Positions 22,146 through 34,071 of a stretch of 64,000 nt of DNA are shown here, piece by piece (the first letter of the stretch is position 1; every line of letters starts with the position of its first letter). Both the position numbers and the translations under genes were made by a program. The stretch covers positions 956,798 through 1,020,797 of the forward strand of contig QEOQ01000122.1 in assembly GCA_010279815.1 (NCBI GenBank). The letters run 5' to 3'. The stretch comes from Brachionus plicatilis (Eukaryota; Rotifera; Eurotatoria; Ploima; Brachionidae). The notes beneath the pieces are model-generated. The model had not been told where the DNA came from. It ran no database searches and worked only from the letters and a program-made list of their open reading frames with translations.

Positions 22146-24960
22146 TGAACAAAACCTCGCCCTCTTCTAATTTTTTTAATTATTTGTTGTTTGTAGAATA
22201 TTTTTGTTGCTAGCCCTTGATTGGAATTGATACTAGCCGGAAATAGAAAAAAAAAGAAGTGGAATTGTGGTGGAATTTGTGTTGTGTGTTATTTGTGTTA
22301 TTAGTGATATGGCCCATTTGACAAAGTGGAATTTACAGTAACTCTTTTTGCACTCTTTTCTTTTTGTGTTGACATAATAGCTTTGTGCAAATAGAGATGT
22401 GTTCGGTGTGATTGATACGAGTGCATTTGATAAGGCTATTAGATCTTCTTTGAGCATGGATTAGCATGCGTTCGGTATTTCTTTTTTTTTTGTCCACAAG
22501 ACTTATTGATGAGGATTCAAGATTAGACATCGTGTGACGCCCATGTCGTTCATTTCAAACTAATAAAAGTTAATCGCTTTAGGACTAAGGCAATTTTATT
22601 TGAGAAAAGATCACAATTTGCGATTAAGAGATAAAAGATTGTCATTGTGTTCTAATATAATTAATAGGCGGATGCAATTTTCTTTAATAGTTTTATTCCT
22701 ATATCTTAAAGAGCGTTCACGACTCTTTTTTTTTTTTTTGGATAAAAATTAGAAGCGATTAATCCCCTCTTTTATTATTTTTGTTTGGTAAAATTTAGAT
22801 CAAACGAACTGAATAAAACTTAATAAAACTTAATAAAATTATTTAAATTATTTTTCTGAAACGTTTCTTGTCTGAATTTTTAATTTCTGCTAGTGGTAGA
22901 ACTGGTGGTTTATTTGGTAAAACAAATACTAATTTTTTGTTATTTTTTATTAAAAAATAATTAAAAAAGAGGCTTTGAAACAACAACTTTGTGTGTCTGG
23001 TTATAAATGTTTGATGTGTCCTAGTTAAGTCTAACAAATTAAATTATTTCATAATTGATAGTATTCAATAAACATGAGTTGATTTAATAACCAAGTCATT
23101 ATTATGGATAGTTTTTTTATCATTCATTGAATAAATAGAACTTGTTTTTGTTTGCATTGTGAATTTTGGTACAAAAAACAATAACATAATATTAAAAATT
23201 CCAAAGCTTAAGTTCTGAAGGATCAAAATATGTTCTGTAAATTTTAACAACTGATGCATCCTTTGTACCACCACATTAAAGTTGAATTGGATTTTTAATA
23301 TAATGTTATAAATTTAATATTTTCTGAGTTTTACAAATTTATTGCAGAGTTTAGCAGAATCAGTATACTGGTGGTACAAAGGATGTGTCAGTTGCTACAA
23401 TTTACAAAACATGTTTTGGTCCTTCGGAACCATAGCTTTGGAATTTTTAACATTTAGTTTGTGATTTTTGTACCAATTTTCACAGTGCCGATTTTGCTTG
23501 GATTCACAAGTCAAGAAGACTTGAAAAAATTCAAGAATTATAAAATTTTTTTAATTTTGCTCTTCAATTTTTTCTGAATTTCAAGGAAGGATAACTTTAA
23601 TAGAATAATATTAGAAACAAAAACAAATGATTATTTTAATAATGTGTAAAATTTTAATTTTAATTTCTTTTTTTAAATTTTTTTGATTTATTTTTTCATT
23701 TTTAATTTTGGTTTAAAAGGAATTCAATCACTATCATTTTATTCTTAAATCTTTCGGGATAAATATTCTTAAGATTAAGAAAAAAATTAAAATATAAAAT
23801 AAATTGAATTGAGTAATTGTTCAATTTATTTTATTTGATTTATTTTGTTCAATTTTTAAAGGATCTATTCAATGTAAAGAAATTTTATTTGTTATCAAAA
23901 AAATAAACTAGATAGAGGAAGAAATAAACATCACTTTGAATCAATTGAATTTTATTATATCACAAAAACTAAAAGAAATATTTGAGTTAATTTTATTTAT
24001 GAGTACTTAAATTAAACTAGATAAATTACTTTTGAAAATTAAATATTTTTTTATGCTAAATTGTTTTTAAAAATTTTATTTAATTTAAAAGTCTTCGCTA
24101 AATTTTTAAATTATTTCATCAGATCGGAATCACATAACTGATTAGCTTTAAAATCAGAAAAATTTTTCAAAAAAATTTATTAATGTTAAACAAAATAAAG
24201 TTTTTTTTGATAAAATTTAATTTAACCAAACAAGATGTTTCAAAACAGCATAATTAAAGGAAAAATTTGAAGAATTTAGATTAAAATTGAATTTTATTTT
24301 ATTTTAAAGAAAATTTTTTCTCAAAAAAACAAGCAATGTCAACTCAATATGATTATTTCTGAAAGAAACTAAAATAATTAAATGAGCTTATATTTCACTC
24401 AAGTCCATATTAACTAAATATACAGTATCTTTTGTTTATCTATTCTAGTTGCTATTTTGCAAATAAATATTTGTTCATTCGCTAGATGCACTTGAATACG
24501 CGTTGTTGATAATTGCTCGATAGACAACGAAAGTTTGCTAATTAATTTCAAGATTTAAATGCTTCAAGATATTTAAAAATTTGATTTGATCGATGAGAAA
24601 ATACTCCTGTGTACTAGAGATAGCTAATATCTTAAGTTTATTAAGTGATCATGTGGCTAAATAAGCTATTGGGTTTCAAATTTTATTTATTCTCTTAAAG
24701 ATACAAGCACACCAAGTGGTCGAATATCAACCAAATAAATTTGACAAGATCAATTTCTATCTAATTAATAATCAACTAATTAATAAAGATACCATCTTTT
24801 TTTTTCAGAAAAAAAATTCATTAGTTTTTATTTTTTAATTAATCGAGGAGCAAAAAAATTTAATTCCAATGAAAGAAAGGACACTGTGGAGTTATCATTT
24901 TAGAAAAGGTTATGTTTTTGATAATTGATTCATGAAATTGTATAAATCTGATTTTTAATT
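22146..24960. other. Left-arm upstream region
   Basis: Apart from the MITE at 23153 no gene is assigned. Short ORFs here (about 22333-22530 and 22843-23037) have counterparts in the right arm, but those differ by indels and have no recognisable product. Conservation is expected from the duplication alone. Confidence 0.45.
23153..23489. mobile_element. GGCATTGTGAA family MITE, left-arm copy
   Basis: Ends TGCATTGTGAATTTTGGTAC and GTACCAATTTTCACAGTGCC are inverted. Arms of about 110 bp carry TGATGCATCCTTTGTACCACC and its complement. It is the uninterrupted counterpart of 34763-35612 and shows the empty target of the nested element there. Confidence 0.85.
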
Positions 24961-25221
24961 ATGGTAAAAAAAAATTCAAAAAGTTTTGATAATAATGGAG
25001 AAAGGGAAAGATTCTGGACAAATATGAAAAAGATAATGACCGCATGCTTTGAATTGTTTTGTGAAAGACAATGAATTTTTCGATCTTAAGAAAAAAGCAA
25101 CTTCTTACATTTTGTTGACAGACAATCCAAGATTTCATGATGTTACTAACCAGAGTCTAAAATCAAGGCCAAGGCCAAACTTGGAATTGAATTTAGACTT
25201 CGGAATATGTTTTAGCTGCTA
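24961..25221 (+). pseudogene. Frameshifted left copy of the short hypothetical ORF
   Basis: It matches the intact 86-aa ORF at 32310-32570 (MVKKNSKSFDNNGERE). One extra A (TGTGAAAGACAATGA against TGTGAAGACAATGA) throws the frame, and translation stops after about 37 codons. It is the clearest case where the two arms have diverged in coding potential. Confidence 0.65.
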
Positions 25222-26225
25222 AACGCTCTATTATTTCTAGGAGAAAAACTAATTATAATTTTCATAAAAAATTTCTTTAATTTGTTAAAAATAAATTTCT
25301 TTAATTTGTTTTATATCGGTAATGTAAATAAAAATTGACAAAAAGTATCTTTTATTCAGGATAAAAACTCTATATTTTTGAAAATTCATTTAAAATTCTT
25401 GACCCGGGTTGATCCTGGTTAAGGAGCAACCAAAATTTGTCTTGATGTAGGAAAACATTAAGGGAACATTATACAAACCTAAAAAAATAAATTTAAAATT
25501 GTCTGACTAAAACTTTTGCATGTCTCTGATGATATGAAATGGACAAGTACAATTTGAAGGTGTCTGTTTATCTCTATTAAATTTTACAATGGTTACTTCT
25601 TTAATTAGCGTCACCAAATCTTTTAATTGTAAAGTAATCTAAATTTAAAGTTAACTCCATTTTGCATATAACTTATTCAATCCGGTTTTTTTTATTTTTT
25701 TTAAAGTTAAATTTTCGTATTTGTCTTTATTTTAAACAGCCTTTTTTTAATAATATTAAAATCTAAAGTAAGTTGGTTGAAAGGAGACAAATGTTTGATC
25801 TAATTTAGACGTTCAAGTTTATGACAGATTTGGACAAGATAGAAATTAGCAGCAGTTATGATTTGGTCAATAACAATTTAAGAGGTCACCGCTTCAAGTA
25901 TTCTAGAGAAAAAGTTCGGCACCCGTAAAGAGAAAATTTCTTTTACAAATGAAAAGCCAATGCTTGAATATTAATAATAATTTTATATACAGTATGTATA
26001 GAACATTTAAATTTTTTTTATCCAAAGTTTGTTTCTTGAAAACCATGCGGCTAAATATTAAAATAAAAAGATATTTTTTTTTTGAAATTTATTTAAAAAA
26101 ATTTTTTTCGGAAAAGTAAAAAAACTAGGATATAAAATAAAAATCGAAGTAAAAAAACCTCAAAAAAACAAGGAGTGAAATTTTTTAACAATAAAGAATG
26201 TCTACAAAATTTAGAACATTTATTT

Positions 26226-26532
26226 TTAGTATTTAAAATGCCTTGCTTTAATACACTCAGCGACACGTTTTGGCATAGATTCAATCATGTTTTTTACTAC
26301 TTCACTAGGAACTTTCAACCATTCATCAAAAATAACTCTTTTTAAATGCTCTGCTGACGTAATTTTTTGTATTGACCATTTTTGGTCAATATATGACCAT
26401 AAATTCTCTATCGGATTGAGATCAGGAGATCTTGGGCACCATGGGAGAACTGTTTTTTGTTTTTCTTGAAACCAATCTCGAAAGGAATGAGCAGTATGTG
26501 CACTAGCGACATATCTTTTCAGTAGTACTGTA
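26226..26532 (-). pseudogene. Tc1/mariner transposase C-terminal fragment
   Basis: The reverse strand reads AHTAHSFRDWFQEKQ, then the hallmark PWCPRSPDLNPIENLW, and EVVKNMIESMPKRVAECI before a TAA stop. The RSPDLNPIEN block contains the last acidic residue of the DDE catalytic triad. The domain carrying the first two Asp residues and the DNA-binding part are missing upstream of about 26532. Reading frame is open over about 100 codons, so decay is moderate. Confidence 0.85.
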
Positions 26533-27017
26533 AAAAAATTTTAAATTATGAAATAGTAAAATGGAACATGCTTTAATGTTACTATGGACAGCTTTTGAAG
26601 ATTAATTTTTTCGACCGATTGTCAAGATCTGGAAATTCTTTCCAGTAAAAATTTAATCTAGAGATTTAATTTAAAAACTTAATTTTGGCATCAATTAGTT
26701 TATTAATTACTTGAATTTGACATTTTTTAATAAAGAAATTAATCAGGAATGAATTTTAAATATTTGTTTGTAAAAAAGACTCATTCCTCCTATCTCAGAC
26801 ATAAATTTTGCTTGAAAATTGAGTAATTTTATTAGATAATTATGCTTTTGAAAGAAATTGGATATAACTTATAATCATTTAAAATAACTGAAAAAATTTA
26901 AAATGTCCTCAGAGCCAAAAAAGGCGGGTGATTTGCAAATATTTTAAGATCATTCAGACAGTTATTTCTGTGAAGTCATGAACGGTATTGAATCTGAGGG
27001 ACTGTTTATGTTGATGA

Positions 27018-27165
27018 ACGTCCCATAGTAACTTAGGCGGCAGATTGCTGAGTCGCAACCATTCCGATGCCGGTCCCAAGTCCGGATGAAAAAATTTGAG
27101 GGGGACTTTATTTTAAAAAAAAGTGATTTACACTCAAACCTAAAATTGAAAATTTGAAAATTGCC
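27018..27165. repeat. Dispersed motif shared with both palindrome arms
   Basis: The text TGAGTCGCAACCATTCC...GCCGGTCCCAAGT is also present at about 20650-20740 and, inverted, 38010-38105, followed in each by TTTATTTTA and an A-rich AGTGA tract. It is GC-richer than its surroundings and is open in more than one frame on the - strand. It is probably a retroelement end; I cannot name the family. Confidence 0.55.
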
Positions 27166-27652
27166 CACAATGCAATATTTTACATTTTGTTTAAAATTGA
27201 ATGATTGATTTTAATTATTATTTTATTTCCAAAAATAAAAATAAAATATAAATAAATTTAAATTACCTATGAATTTTTTGAATTCTTTACAGAGTTCTTT
27301 CTGCACATAAAAAAAATTTTTTTTTCTTCAAAAAAAAAGAAAATATTAAAAAAATTATTTTAATTTAAGTGTAAAATTCAAAATTTTCTTAATTAGAAAC
27401 TATTTCTTTTTCTTGTTTGTTTTGGACTCAATTGTCAATTCTTTATTTTCATCACGGCGCAGACCTTACTAAAAACTATGACGTCACAAGCACTAATCGA
27501 GCATAAAGTTAGCTTTATTCCACCACTTTCACATAAAAAATAATTATTTATAACTTTTTTTTTCTTATTTAAAATTAAGCTCAGCATTTTGAAAATCAAA
27601 AACTTCTTTGTGCTAATATTGAACAAATTGATAAATTCTATAAAATTTTAAG

Positions 27653-28657
27653 ATGAATGAAAACAAAGAAATAAAAAAGGAACACAGCTCCTATTATTTT
27701 TTAGAAAAGTCCAAGATATTTCACAGCCATTCGTGTTACACCTTGCCCAAAACATCCTCTTATTCAAGTCTAAGCACAACTTTGCCCAAGTCGGCAAGCT
27801 CGGCCAGCATCAGCAGCCAAGTCAAATTGAAGCTGAAAAATTGCATTCTACAAAAGCTTAGAAACTCCAATTCAAATGTTGAATCGACGCCTGTTTCGCA
27901 CCCGCAGTCCATTCGGTCTTATGAGACAAAAAATAGGTCATCGTCACATACTCGACCCATTAGAGCAAATTCAGAGCCATTTCTAAAAGAGAAATCGGCA
28001 TTTAAATGGAGACTGATAGAAAAACGCAAAATGTTTGATAAAACCAAATGTTTTAAATTGGACAATCCAAATGAATCACACGACCAGACTAAATTGACAG
28101 CAGCAATCTTGGCTGCCAATGCTGCCTTGACCCAACAGCCTCAAAATATACTGCAACAAATAGCCTTCATTCAGCAGCAATTGATGCGGACCGAGCGGGC
28201 ACAGTTGTCCGTGCCCAATTTGAATTTTTATCAGAATAAATCTCAGCCTGTTAATGATGAGAAAAGATCACAATTTGGTCATTTGGTACATGTGGAAGAA
28301 GAGAATGAATTGCTGCTGGAAAACGAGCTCAAACAAGTAGCTAAACAGAACGAGAACGAGCTCAACAAAGCCATTTACAACGAGCAGCCGTTGCCAAGGG
28401 CCAACTCATATCAATTTGAACATAGACACAAAAAATACTTCAAGTACATGCAGCAAAAAGAACAATCCAAACAAACCGAAAATCGATGTTTTTCTCATCC
28501 CAATTTGTTTGCCTACAACAGCAGCACTCACCAAAATAACAAAGCCATCAATGATCCAGAAAATAGAGCAAGTGTAAATCTGAGTGCAAAAGAAGAGAAC
28601 AAGGATTATAAATACAAAAATGGGACAGTTAATGATAGTTTTGAACTAAATTCATGA
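27653..28657 (+). CDS. HDAC4/5/9-like N-terminal regulatory protein without deacetylase domain
   Basis: Intact 334-aa ORF, a paralog of the N-terminal half of the class IIa-type deacetylase at 52391-60958. Homology begins at SHSCYTLPKTSSYSSL (residue 25) and ends where the deacetylase domain would start (EENKDYKYKNGTVND), followed by a stop. It keeps the MEF2-binding-type helix SSQVKLKLKNCILQKL (about 55-70) and a 14-3-3-type site RANSEP (104-109, RxxSxP), plus the Gln-rich helix QNILQQIAFIQQQLMRTE. In vertebrates the HDAC9 splice form MITR/HDRP also lacks the catalytic domain and represses MEF2. A similar role here, perhaps competing with the full protein, is inference. Some blocks are almost identical in nucleotide sequence to the parent and others diverged. 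It lies between the cyclin D copies in the palindrome spacer. Confidence 0.8.
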   Translation: MNENKEIKKEHSSYYFLEKSKIFHSHSCYTLPKTSSYSSLSTTLPKSASSASISSQVKLKLKNCILQKLRNSNSNVESTPVSHPQSIRSYETKNRSSSHTRPIRANSEPFLKEKSAFKWRLIEKRKMFDKTKCFKLDNPNESHDQTKLTAAILAANAALTQQPQNILQQIAFIQQQLMRTERAQLSVPNLNFYQNKSQPVNDEKRSQFGHLVHVEEENELLLENELKQVAKQNENELNKAIYNEQPLPRANSYQFEHRHKKYFKYMQQKEQSKQTENRCFSHPNLFAYNSSTHQNNKAINDPENRASVNLSAKEENKDYKYKNGTVNDSFELNS

Positions 28658-29526
28658 AAACGCTGTGATTATAAATTTAGTAAATCTTTTTACTCTGTAA
28701 TATTTATTTTTTAAGTTAATTTAATTTAATAAAATAAAATTTATTTTGATAAATGACTGTTTTAAATTAGCTTAATTCGACTACTTGATTATCACTTTTT
28801 GACTTGAGATAAAACTAAAAAAGCCTTCCGTAAATTAAAAAATTAATAAAGAGAAAATATTTTTAAATAATATTATTATACGATTAATATTTAAAAAAAA
28901 CAAAATTATCTTAAAAAAAGACTGGATTTTGATTAAGTTATTTTTATTACAAACAAAAAATTGAAAAATAAGAGAAGTTTTTGTTTTTAATGAATAAGGT
29001 TTTTAAACTGGAAAATTTTTCGTTAAAAAAATTCCACGTTTCAGCTTTTTATGGCTCCTATTTTGAATCCACCACTGAAGCCCGTCTCATACTTAACCAA
29101 TTTCCTATAATCTTAAGATAAATTTCTTAAAATTATACCAATTTTTTTATTTCATTCAGCAAAGTAATACCAAAATTAAGTATTTACTAAAGATCATTCT
29201 AACGATAATAAGTCACACTTTTTTGTTTAGAAAATATTTTTAAAATGAATAACTGATAATCATTCTTATTCTATTACCTTGTTATTCTATATTTATTTAT
29301 TAATTTTAATTATTTAAAATATTTCAAAAACTAAATTTTCTTTTATTTGATACCAAAGTCTGATACCAATAAAAAAAAAGGTATAAGCATTGAGAATATT
29401 AAAAAGTAAAAATCCTTTCTGTACTTTTTGTACTTTTCTAAATATTTTTTTATTTTGCCTTGTTCCTTTTTGTAATTTCTGTTCTTTTTCATACTAAAAA
29501 TAAAATATAATTAATTGATGAGAGTC

Positions 29527-30626
29527 GCTGCGTTACACACAAATTTCCTAACACACTTTTTTTTTTTTTTGCTGCGTTCAACCTATTTTTTTTTCTCAAC
29601 ACACATTTTTTAGTATTTGTGCGTTTATTCTAAAAAATGAGTGAAAAGTAAAAAAACAAAGTTTCTGGTAAAATTTTATTTAAAATAAGAAAAAATATAA
29701 AATCAGTAACTTAATTTGAAAAAAAAAAAGTAAGCTATTTTTCACAAAAATTACAAGTCCACAATTTAATCGATTTAAGACTATCAGAACATTTAAGATG
29801 AAAATTTTTATAACATATCGAACAAATTTTAACATATTCCTTCAAATTAAAGTATTCATTACAAATGTCACATTTTAAATTAATCTTATAAGAAAATAAA
29901 GAAGCTTTAAATTGTTTTAGACCATCATCAGAAAATAATGAAGTAAAATTGTTTAAATTTTTAAGAAATTGATTATAAATAAAATAATTTTCTAATGATA
30001 AATTTGAAAGATCTACATTCAAATCTTCTTCTTGTATTTTAACCTATGTACTCATGATTTTATTGATTTTTGACTCATCAACAATTAAAACCAAAAGAGA
30101 CTTTTTGATTCTTTGTTCGTTTTTCGAAACTTTACAATCAGACGCAAGTACTAACGCAGCATGTTCAGACTCATCTATTTTTAATTTTTTGCATATTTGA
30201 ACAGTACATTGTTAATTGACCATGACTCGCTTTTTTCTTCTTTTTTCTGTCATTTTCAACAGTATATAAATCAAAGTTAAAAGAAAAATCAAAAATTGAT
30301 CATTTATTTTTAATTATTTAGACAGCATTGTACTAGGCATCAAAGTTAATTGGTCTTCAAGTATCAATAATTAGAATTTTCGATATTCGCTATTAAAAGG
30401 TTGCATTGTCACAAGCAATATTTTTATTTGTAGTCCAATTTCCATTAAATAGAGGTTAATTAAAAAGTCCAAAAAAAGTATTTTCAATAAAAATTTGCTT
30501 TTTATTTTTCACCTATTTTTTAGAATAAAACGCACAAATTCTAAAAAATGTGTGTTCGGAAAAAAATAGATTGAACGCAGCAAAAAAAAAAAAAATGTGT
30601 GTTAGGAAATTTATGTGTAACGCAGC
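29527..30626. mobile_element. 1.1-kb TIR transposon carrying a PHD-like ORF
   Basis: Inverted ends of about 110 bp start GCTGCGTTACACACAAATTT and contain CTAACACAC, GCTGCGTTCAA and TTGTGCGTTTATTCTAAAAA. Weaker outer pairing (GTACTTTTTGTACTT near 29425 and AAGTACAAAAAGTAC near 30735) may mark a longer or older boundary. No clear target duplication. The only coding capacity is the decayed ORF at 29735-30253. Confidence 0.75.
29735..30253 (-). pseudogene. Decayed transposon protein with C-terminal PHD-like zinc finger
   Basis: The open part (29735-30022) encodes 95 residues ending in a Cys-rich module: CDICNEYF, KICSICYKNFHLKC and LWTCNFCEK, a C2...C2...HxxC...C2 spacing typical of PHD/RING-type fingers. 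In the same frame, going upstream to ATG at 30253 (MTEKRRKKRV), the reading is interrupted by TAA and TAG codons, giving a roughly 170-codon ancestral ORF with two nonsense changes. It lies wholly inside the TIR element. No transposase catalytic domain is seen. Confidence 0.65.
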
Positions 30627-31129
30627 CAATTTCTTAATTGATAGTTTAAATATTAATATTAATTTGAACTAAACCATGGCTTCGCACCCCATTTAATCTT
30701 TTACATAGTAATTGAAATACTGATAAATTACAAGAAGTACAAAAAGTACAAAAAGGAAAACATTTTTTTTAACAGTTAAATATCATTGGCTATCCATGTA
30801 AAAAAAATATTAATAAAATAAAAAAGGTCCCTAAAAAAGGTCCCTAATGATGACATGTAATTGTTAATTATGTTATTAATATTGAATTAAAAAAACAAAA
30901 TTACTAAACTAAGGCACAATAGTATTTTTTATTTCTATTATAATAAAAAAACTTATACAAGTTATATCCAATTAGAACAAAAATAATTAAACATAGACAA
31001 AAATAATATCCAATTTGCTTTTTTTGTTTGTTTGATCCAACTGATCTACCGCGTCTTAACTTAAACCTTAAAACTATAAAGCTTTAAAAGAATTGAACTT
31101 TTACAGTGCTTTTATAAAAGGTCCAGGAT

Positions 31130-31350
31130 CGGCTTGATTAGGTAATTTTACATTATTTTTAGTAAGCTTACGCAATTTTACGTGAATATTTTTTATATTT
31201 TAAATATTTTTTTCTTCTTCTGAAGCTGATTCCAACAAAATGAGTTTATTGGTATTAAACATCAATGAAATTATTGAGAAAATATTCACTACTCAAAAAA
31301 TTTTACTAAAAATAACGTAAAATTACGTAAATTTACGTAATTTTATTTTC
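31130..31350. repeat. ACGTAA-rich inverted repeat
   Basis: TACGCAATTTTACGTGAATA on the left and TAACGTAAAATTACGTAAAT on the right pair imperfectly, with CATTATTTTTAGTAA / TTTACTAAAAATAA further in. The ACGTAA motif links it to the elements at 62128-63082 and 63250-63380. Confidence 0.55.
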
Positions 31351-32309
31351 TAAAATATTAAGTTATTCAAAAAATAAAGGTAAACTATATAATTAAAATA
31401 TTAAAAATTGAAAATTAGATTCTCTTTATTTTTATATGCGAAAAATACAAGAAAAAATAGAAGCATAATAACAAATTTGTGAAAAAAAGGCTTATTTTTA
31501 TGAAACGGTAATATCGAATAAAGAAGATCAAACAAATCAAATATTTCGTAAGAAATAAACCAAAAAAAATTAAAAGTCTACCATAGGGGGACTTCTTTAG
31601 TCGTTCTACCTTGTTAATTTATTTAAAATAAATTGACCGGAGAATATGAAATTTTTGTATTATTATTATATTAACTGGTGCCAATTTTATTTCTTGTAGT
31701 AAAAATTTTCATTGTAATAAAAAAATATAATTGATAAACTACTGACATTTATGAAAAGGCATTACTTTTTGTTTTCAAAATTTTACTAAATAAAGAAAAA
31801 AGGCTGTTTAAAATAATGACAAATACGAATATTTAACTTTAAAAAAAAAGTTCGGATTGAATAAGTTATATGCAAAATGGAGTTAACTTTAAATTTAGAT
31901 TACTTGACAATTAAAAGATTTGGTGACGCGAATAAAAGAAGTAACCATTGTAAAATTTAATAGAGATAGACAGACACCTTCAAATTGTACTTGTCCATTT
32001 CATATCATCAGAGTCATGCAAAAGTTTTAGTCAGACTATTTTAAATTTATTTTTTTAGGTTTGTATAATGTTCCCTTAATGTTTTCCTACATCAAGACAA
32101 AATTTGGTTGCTCCTTAACCAGGATCAACCCGGGTCCAGAATTTTAAATGAATTTTCAAAAATATAGAGTTTTTATCCTGAATAAAAGATACTTTTTGTC
32201 AATTTTTATTTACCGATATAAAACAAATTATAGAAATTTATTTTCAACAAATTAAATTATTTCTTTATGAAAAGTATAATTAGCTTTTCTCATAGAAATA
32301 ATAGAGCGT

Positions 32310-32570
32310 TTAGCAGCTAAAACATATTCCAAAGTCTAAATTCAATATTAAGTTTGGCCTTGGCCTTGATTTTAGACTCTGGTTAGTAACATCATGAAAT
32401 CTTGGATTGTCTGTCAACAAAATGTAAGAAGTTGCTTTTTTCTTAAATTCGAAAAATTCATTGTCTTCACAAAACAATTCAAAGCATGCGTTCATTATCT
32501 TTTTCATATTTGTCCAGAATATTTCCCTTTCTCCATTATTATCAAAACTTTTTGAATTTTTTTTTACCAA
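32310..32570 (-). CDS. Short hypothetical protein (86 aa), intact right-arm copy
   Basis: Open from MVKKNSKSFDNN to a C-terminal LDFGICFSC, with FELFCEDNEFFEFKKKATSY and RPRPNLIL in between. No signal, membrane segment or known domain recognised. The left-arm copy at 24961 is frameshifted by one base. Whether it is a real gene or a remnant of a larger one is unclear; the Pro/Arg and Cys residues at the end look more protein-like than the A/T background. Confidence 0.4.
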   Translation of the reverse strand: MVKKNSKSFDNNGEREIFWTNMKKIMNACFELFCEDNEFFEFKKKATSYILLTDNPRFHDVTNQSLKSRPRPNLILNLDFGICFSC

Positions 32571-34071
32571 AATTAAAAATCAGATTTATACAATTTCATG
32601 AATCAATTATCAAAAACAAACCTTTTCTAAAATGGTACATCCACAATGTCCTTTCGTTCATTGGAATTAAATTTTTTTGCTCCTCGATTAATTAAGAAAT
32701 AAAAACTAATGAATTTTTTTTCTGAAAAAAAAAGATGGTATCTTTATTAATTAGTTGATTATTAATTAGATAGAAATTGATCTTGTCAAATTTATTTGGT
32801 TGATATTCGACCACTTGGTGTGCTTGTATCTTTAAGAGAATAAATAAAATTTGAAACCCAATAGCTTATTTAGCCACATGATCACTTAATAAACTTAAGA
32901 TATTAGCTATCTATAGTACACAGGAGTATTTTCTCATCGATCAAATCAAATTTTTAAATATCTTGAAGCATTTAAATCTTGAAATTAATTAGCAAACTTT
33001 CGTTGTCTATCGAGCAATTATCAACAACGCGTATTCAAGTGCATCTAGCGAATGAACAAATATTTATTTGCAAAATAGCAACTAGAATAGATAAACAAAA
33101 GATACTGTATATTTAGTTAATATGGACTTGAGTGAAATATAAGCTCATTTAATTATTTTAGTTTCTTTCAGATATAATCATATTGAGTTGACATTGCTTG
33201 TTTTTTTGAGAAAAAAATTTCTTTAAAATAAAATAAAATTCAATTTTAATCTAAATTCTTCAATTTTTTCCTTTAATTTTGCTGTTTTGAAACATCTTGT
33301 TTAAAAATATTAAATTTTATCATAAAAAAATTTATTTTGTTTAACATTAATAAATTTTTTTGAAAAATTTTTCTGATTTAAATGCAAATCAGTTTTTCGA
33401 ACCGACGAAACAATTTAATAATATAGCGAAAATTTTTAAAAACTGAACAATTAAGCATAAAAAAATAATTTTCAAAAGTAATTTATCTAGTTTAATTTAA
33501 GTACTCATAAATAAAATTAACTCAAATATTTCTTTTAGTTTTTGTGATATAATAAAATTCAATTGATTCATAGTGATTTTTATTTCTTTCTCTATATAGT
33601 TTTTTATTTGATTACATTTTATTATTTAAAAAAATATTAACTTAAAAATTTCAAAAAAATATTTAAATTTCATGTTGAGAAAAATTTTAAAAATATTTTT
33701 AATTAATCCAGAGTCTACTTTAATAATATAAAAAATGAAATTAAAAAAAGGTTTAAAAATTCATCAAATTATTAATACCAAATTAAATTGAAATAGAATT
33801 GTATATATTGAAAAAATATTGATTTTTTATAGTTCTGACTTTAATTTTAAATATCAAATTAACTCTATAAAAATTGAGAAAAATAAAAGCCATATTCCAT
33901 GTGATTAGATTTTAAAAAGGCGTGATCATTCTTATCTGTTTTTTTTTAAAGTTCACTTAAAAGACCAATAGATTAAAATTATTTTTATTCTTTACAATAG
34001 AAAATTTAAACAAAATTTTTTCATATTGAATAAATCCTTTAAAATTTTGAACAAAATAAATCAAATAAATT

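Larger units (their letters stand above)
20249..25748. repeat. Left arm of a large inverted repeat
   Basis: This 5.5-kb segment is the reverse complement of 31794-41097 apart from insertions. Landmarks pair in order: TTTGCTTCTCAACAGTAGGC near 38360 with its complement near 20380, the cyclin D genes, the MITE at 23153, a short ORF at 24961, and GGCTGTTTAAAATAA at the inner edge. The cyclin proteins differ at 3 of 311 residues, so the duplication is recent or has been kept alike by gene conversion. The left arm lacks the CCGTATTCCC element and the DEG/ENaC gene found in the right arm. An assembly artefact from two haplotypes is an alternative. Confidence 0.9.
25749..31793. other. Unique spacer of the inverted repeat
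   Basis: About 6.0 kb separate the arms. It holds a Tc1/mariner fragment, a copy of the HDAC N-terminal region, a TIR transposon with a PHD-like ORF and an ACGTAA-rich repeat. The stretches 25750-26225, 26533-27017, 27166-27650, 28660-29400 and 30770-31130 show nothing recognisable. Confidence 0.7.

Noticed and set aside
22233..22530. Short ORFs upstream of cyclin D conserved in both arms
   Set aside because: Conservation is expected from the recent duplication, and substitutions do not favour either frame; could be 5'UTR.
23065..23274. 69-aa ORF and its twin at 35350-35700
   Set aside because: The coding sense is created by MITE arms; the text equals the TIR in translation.
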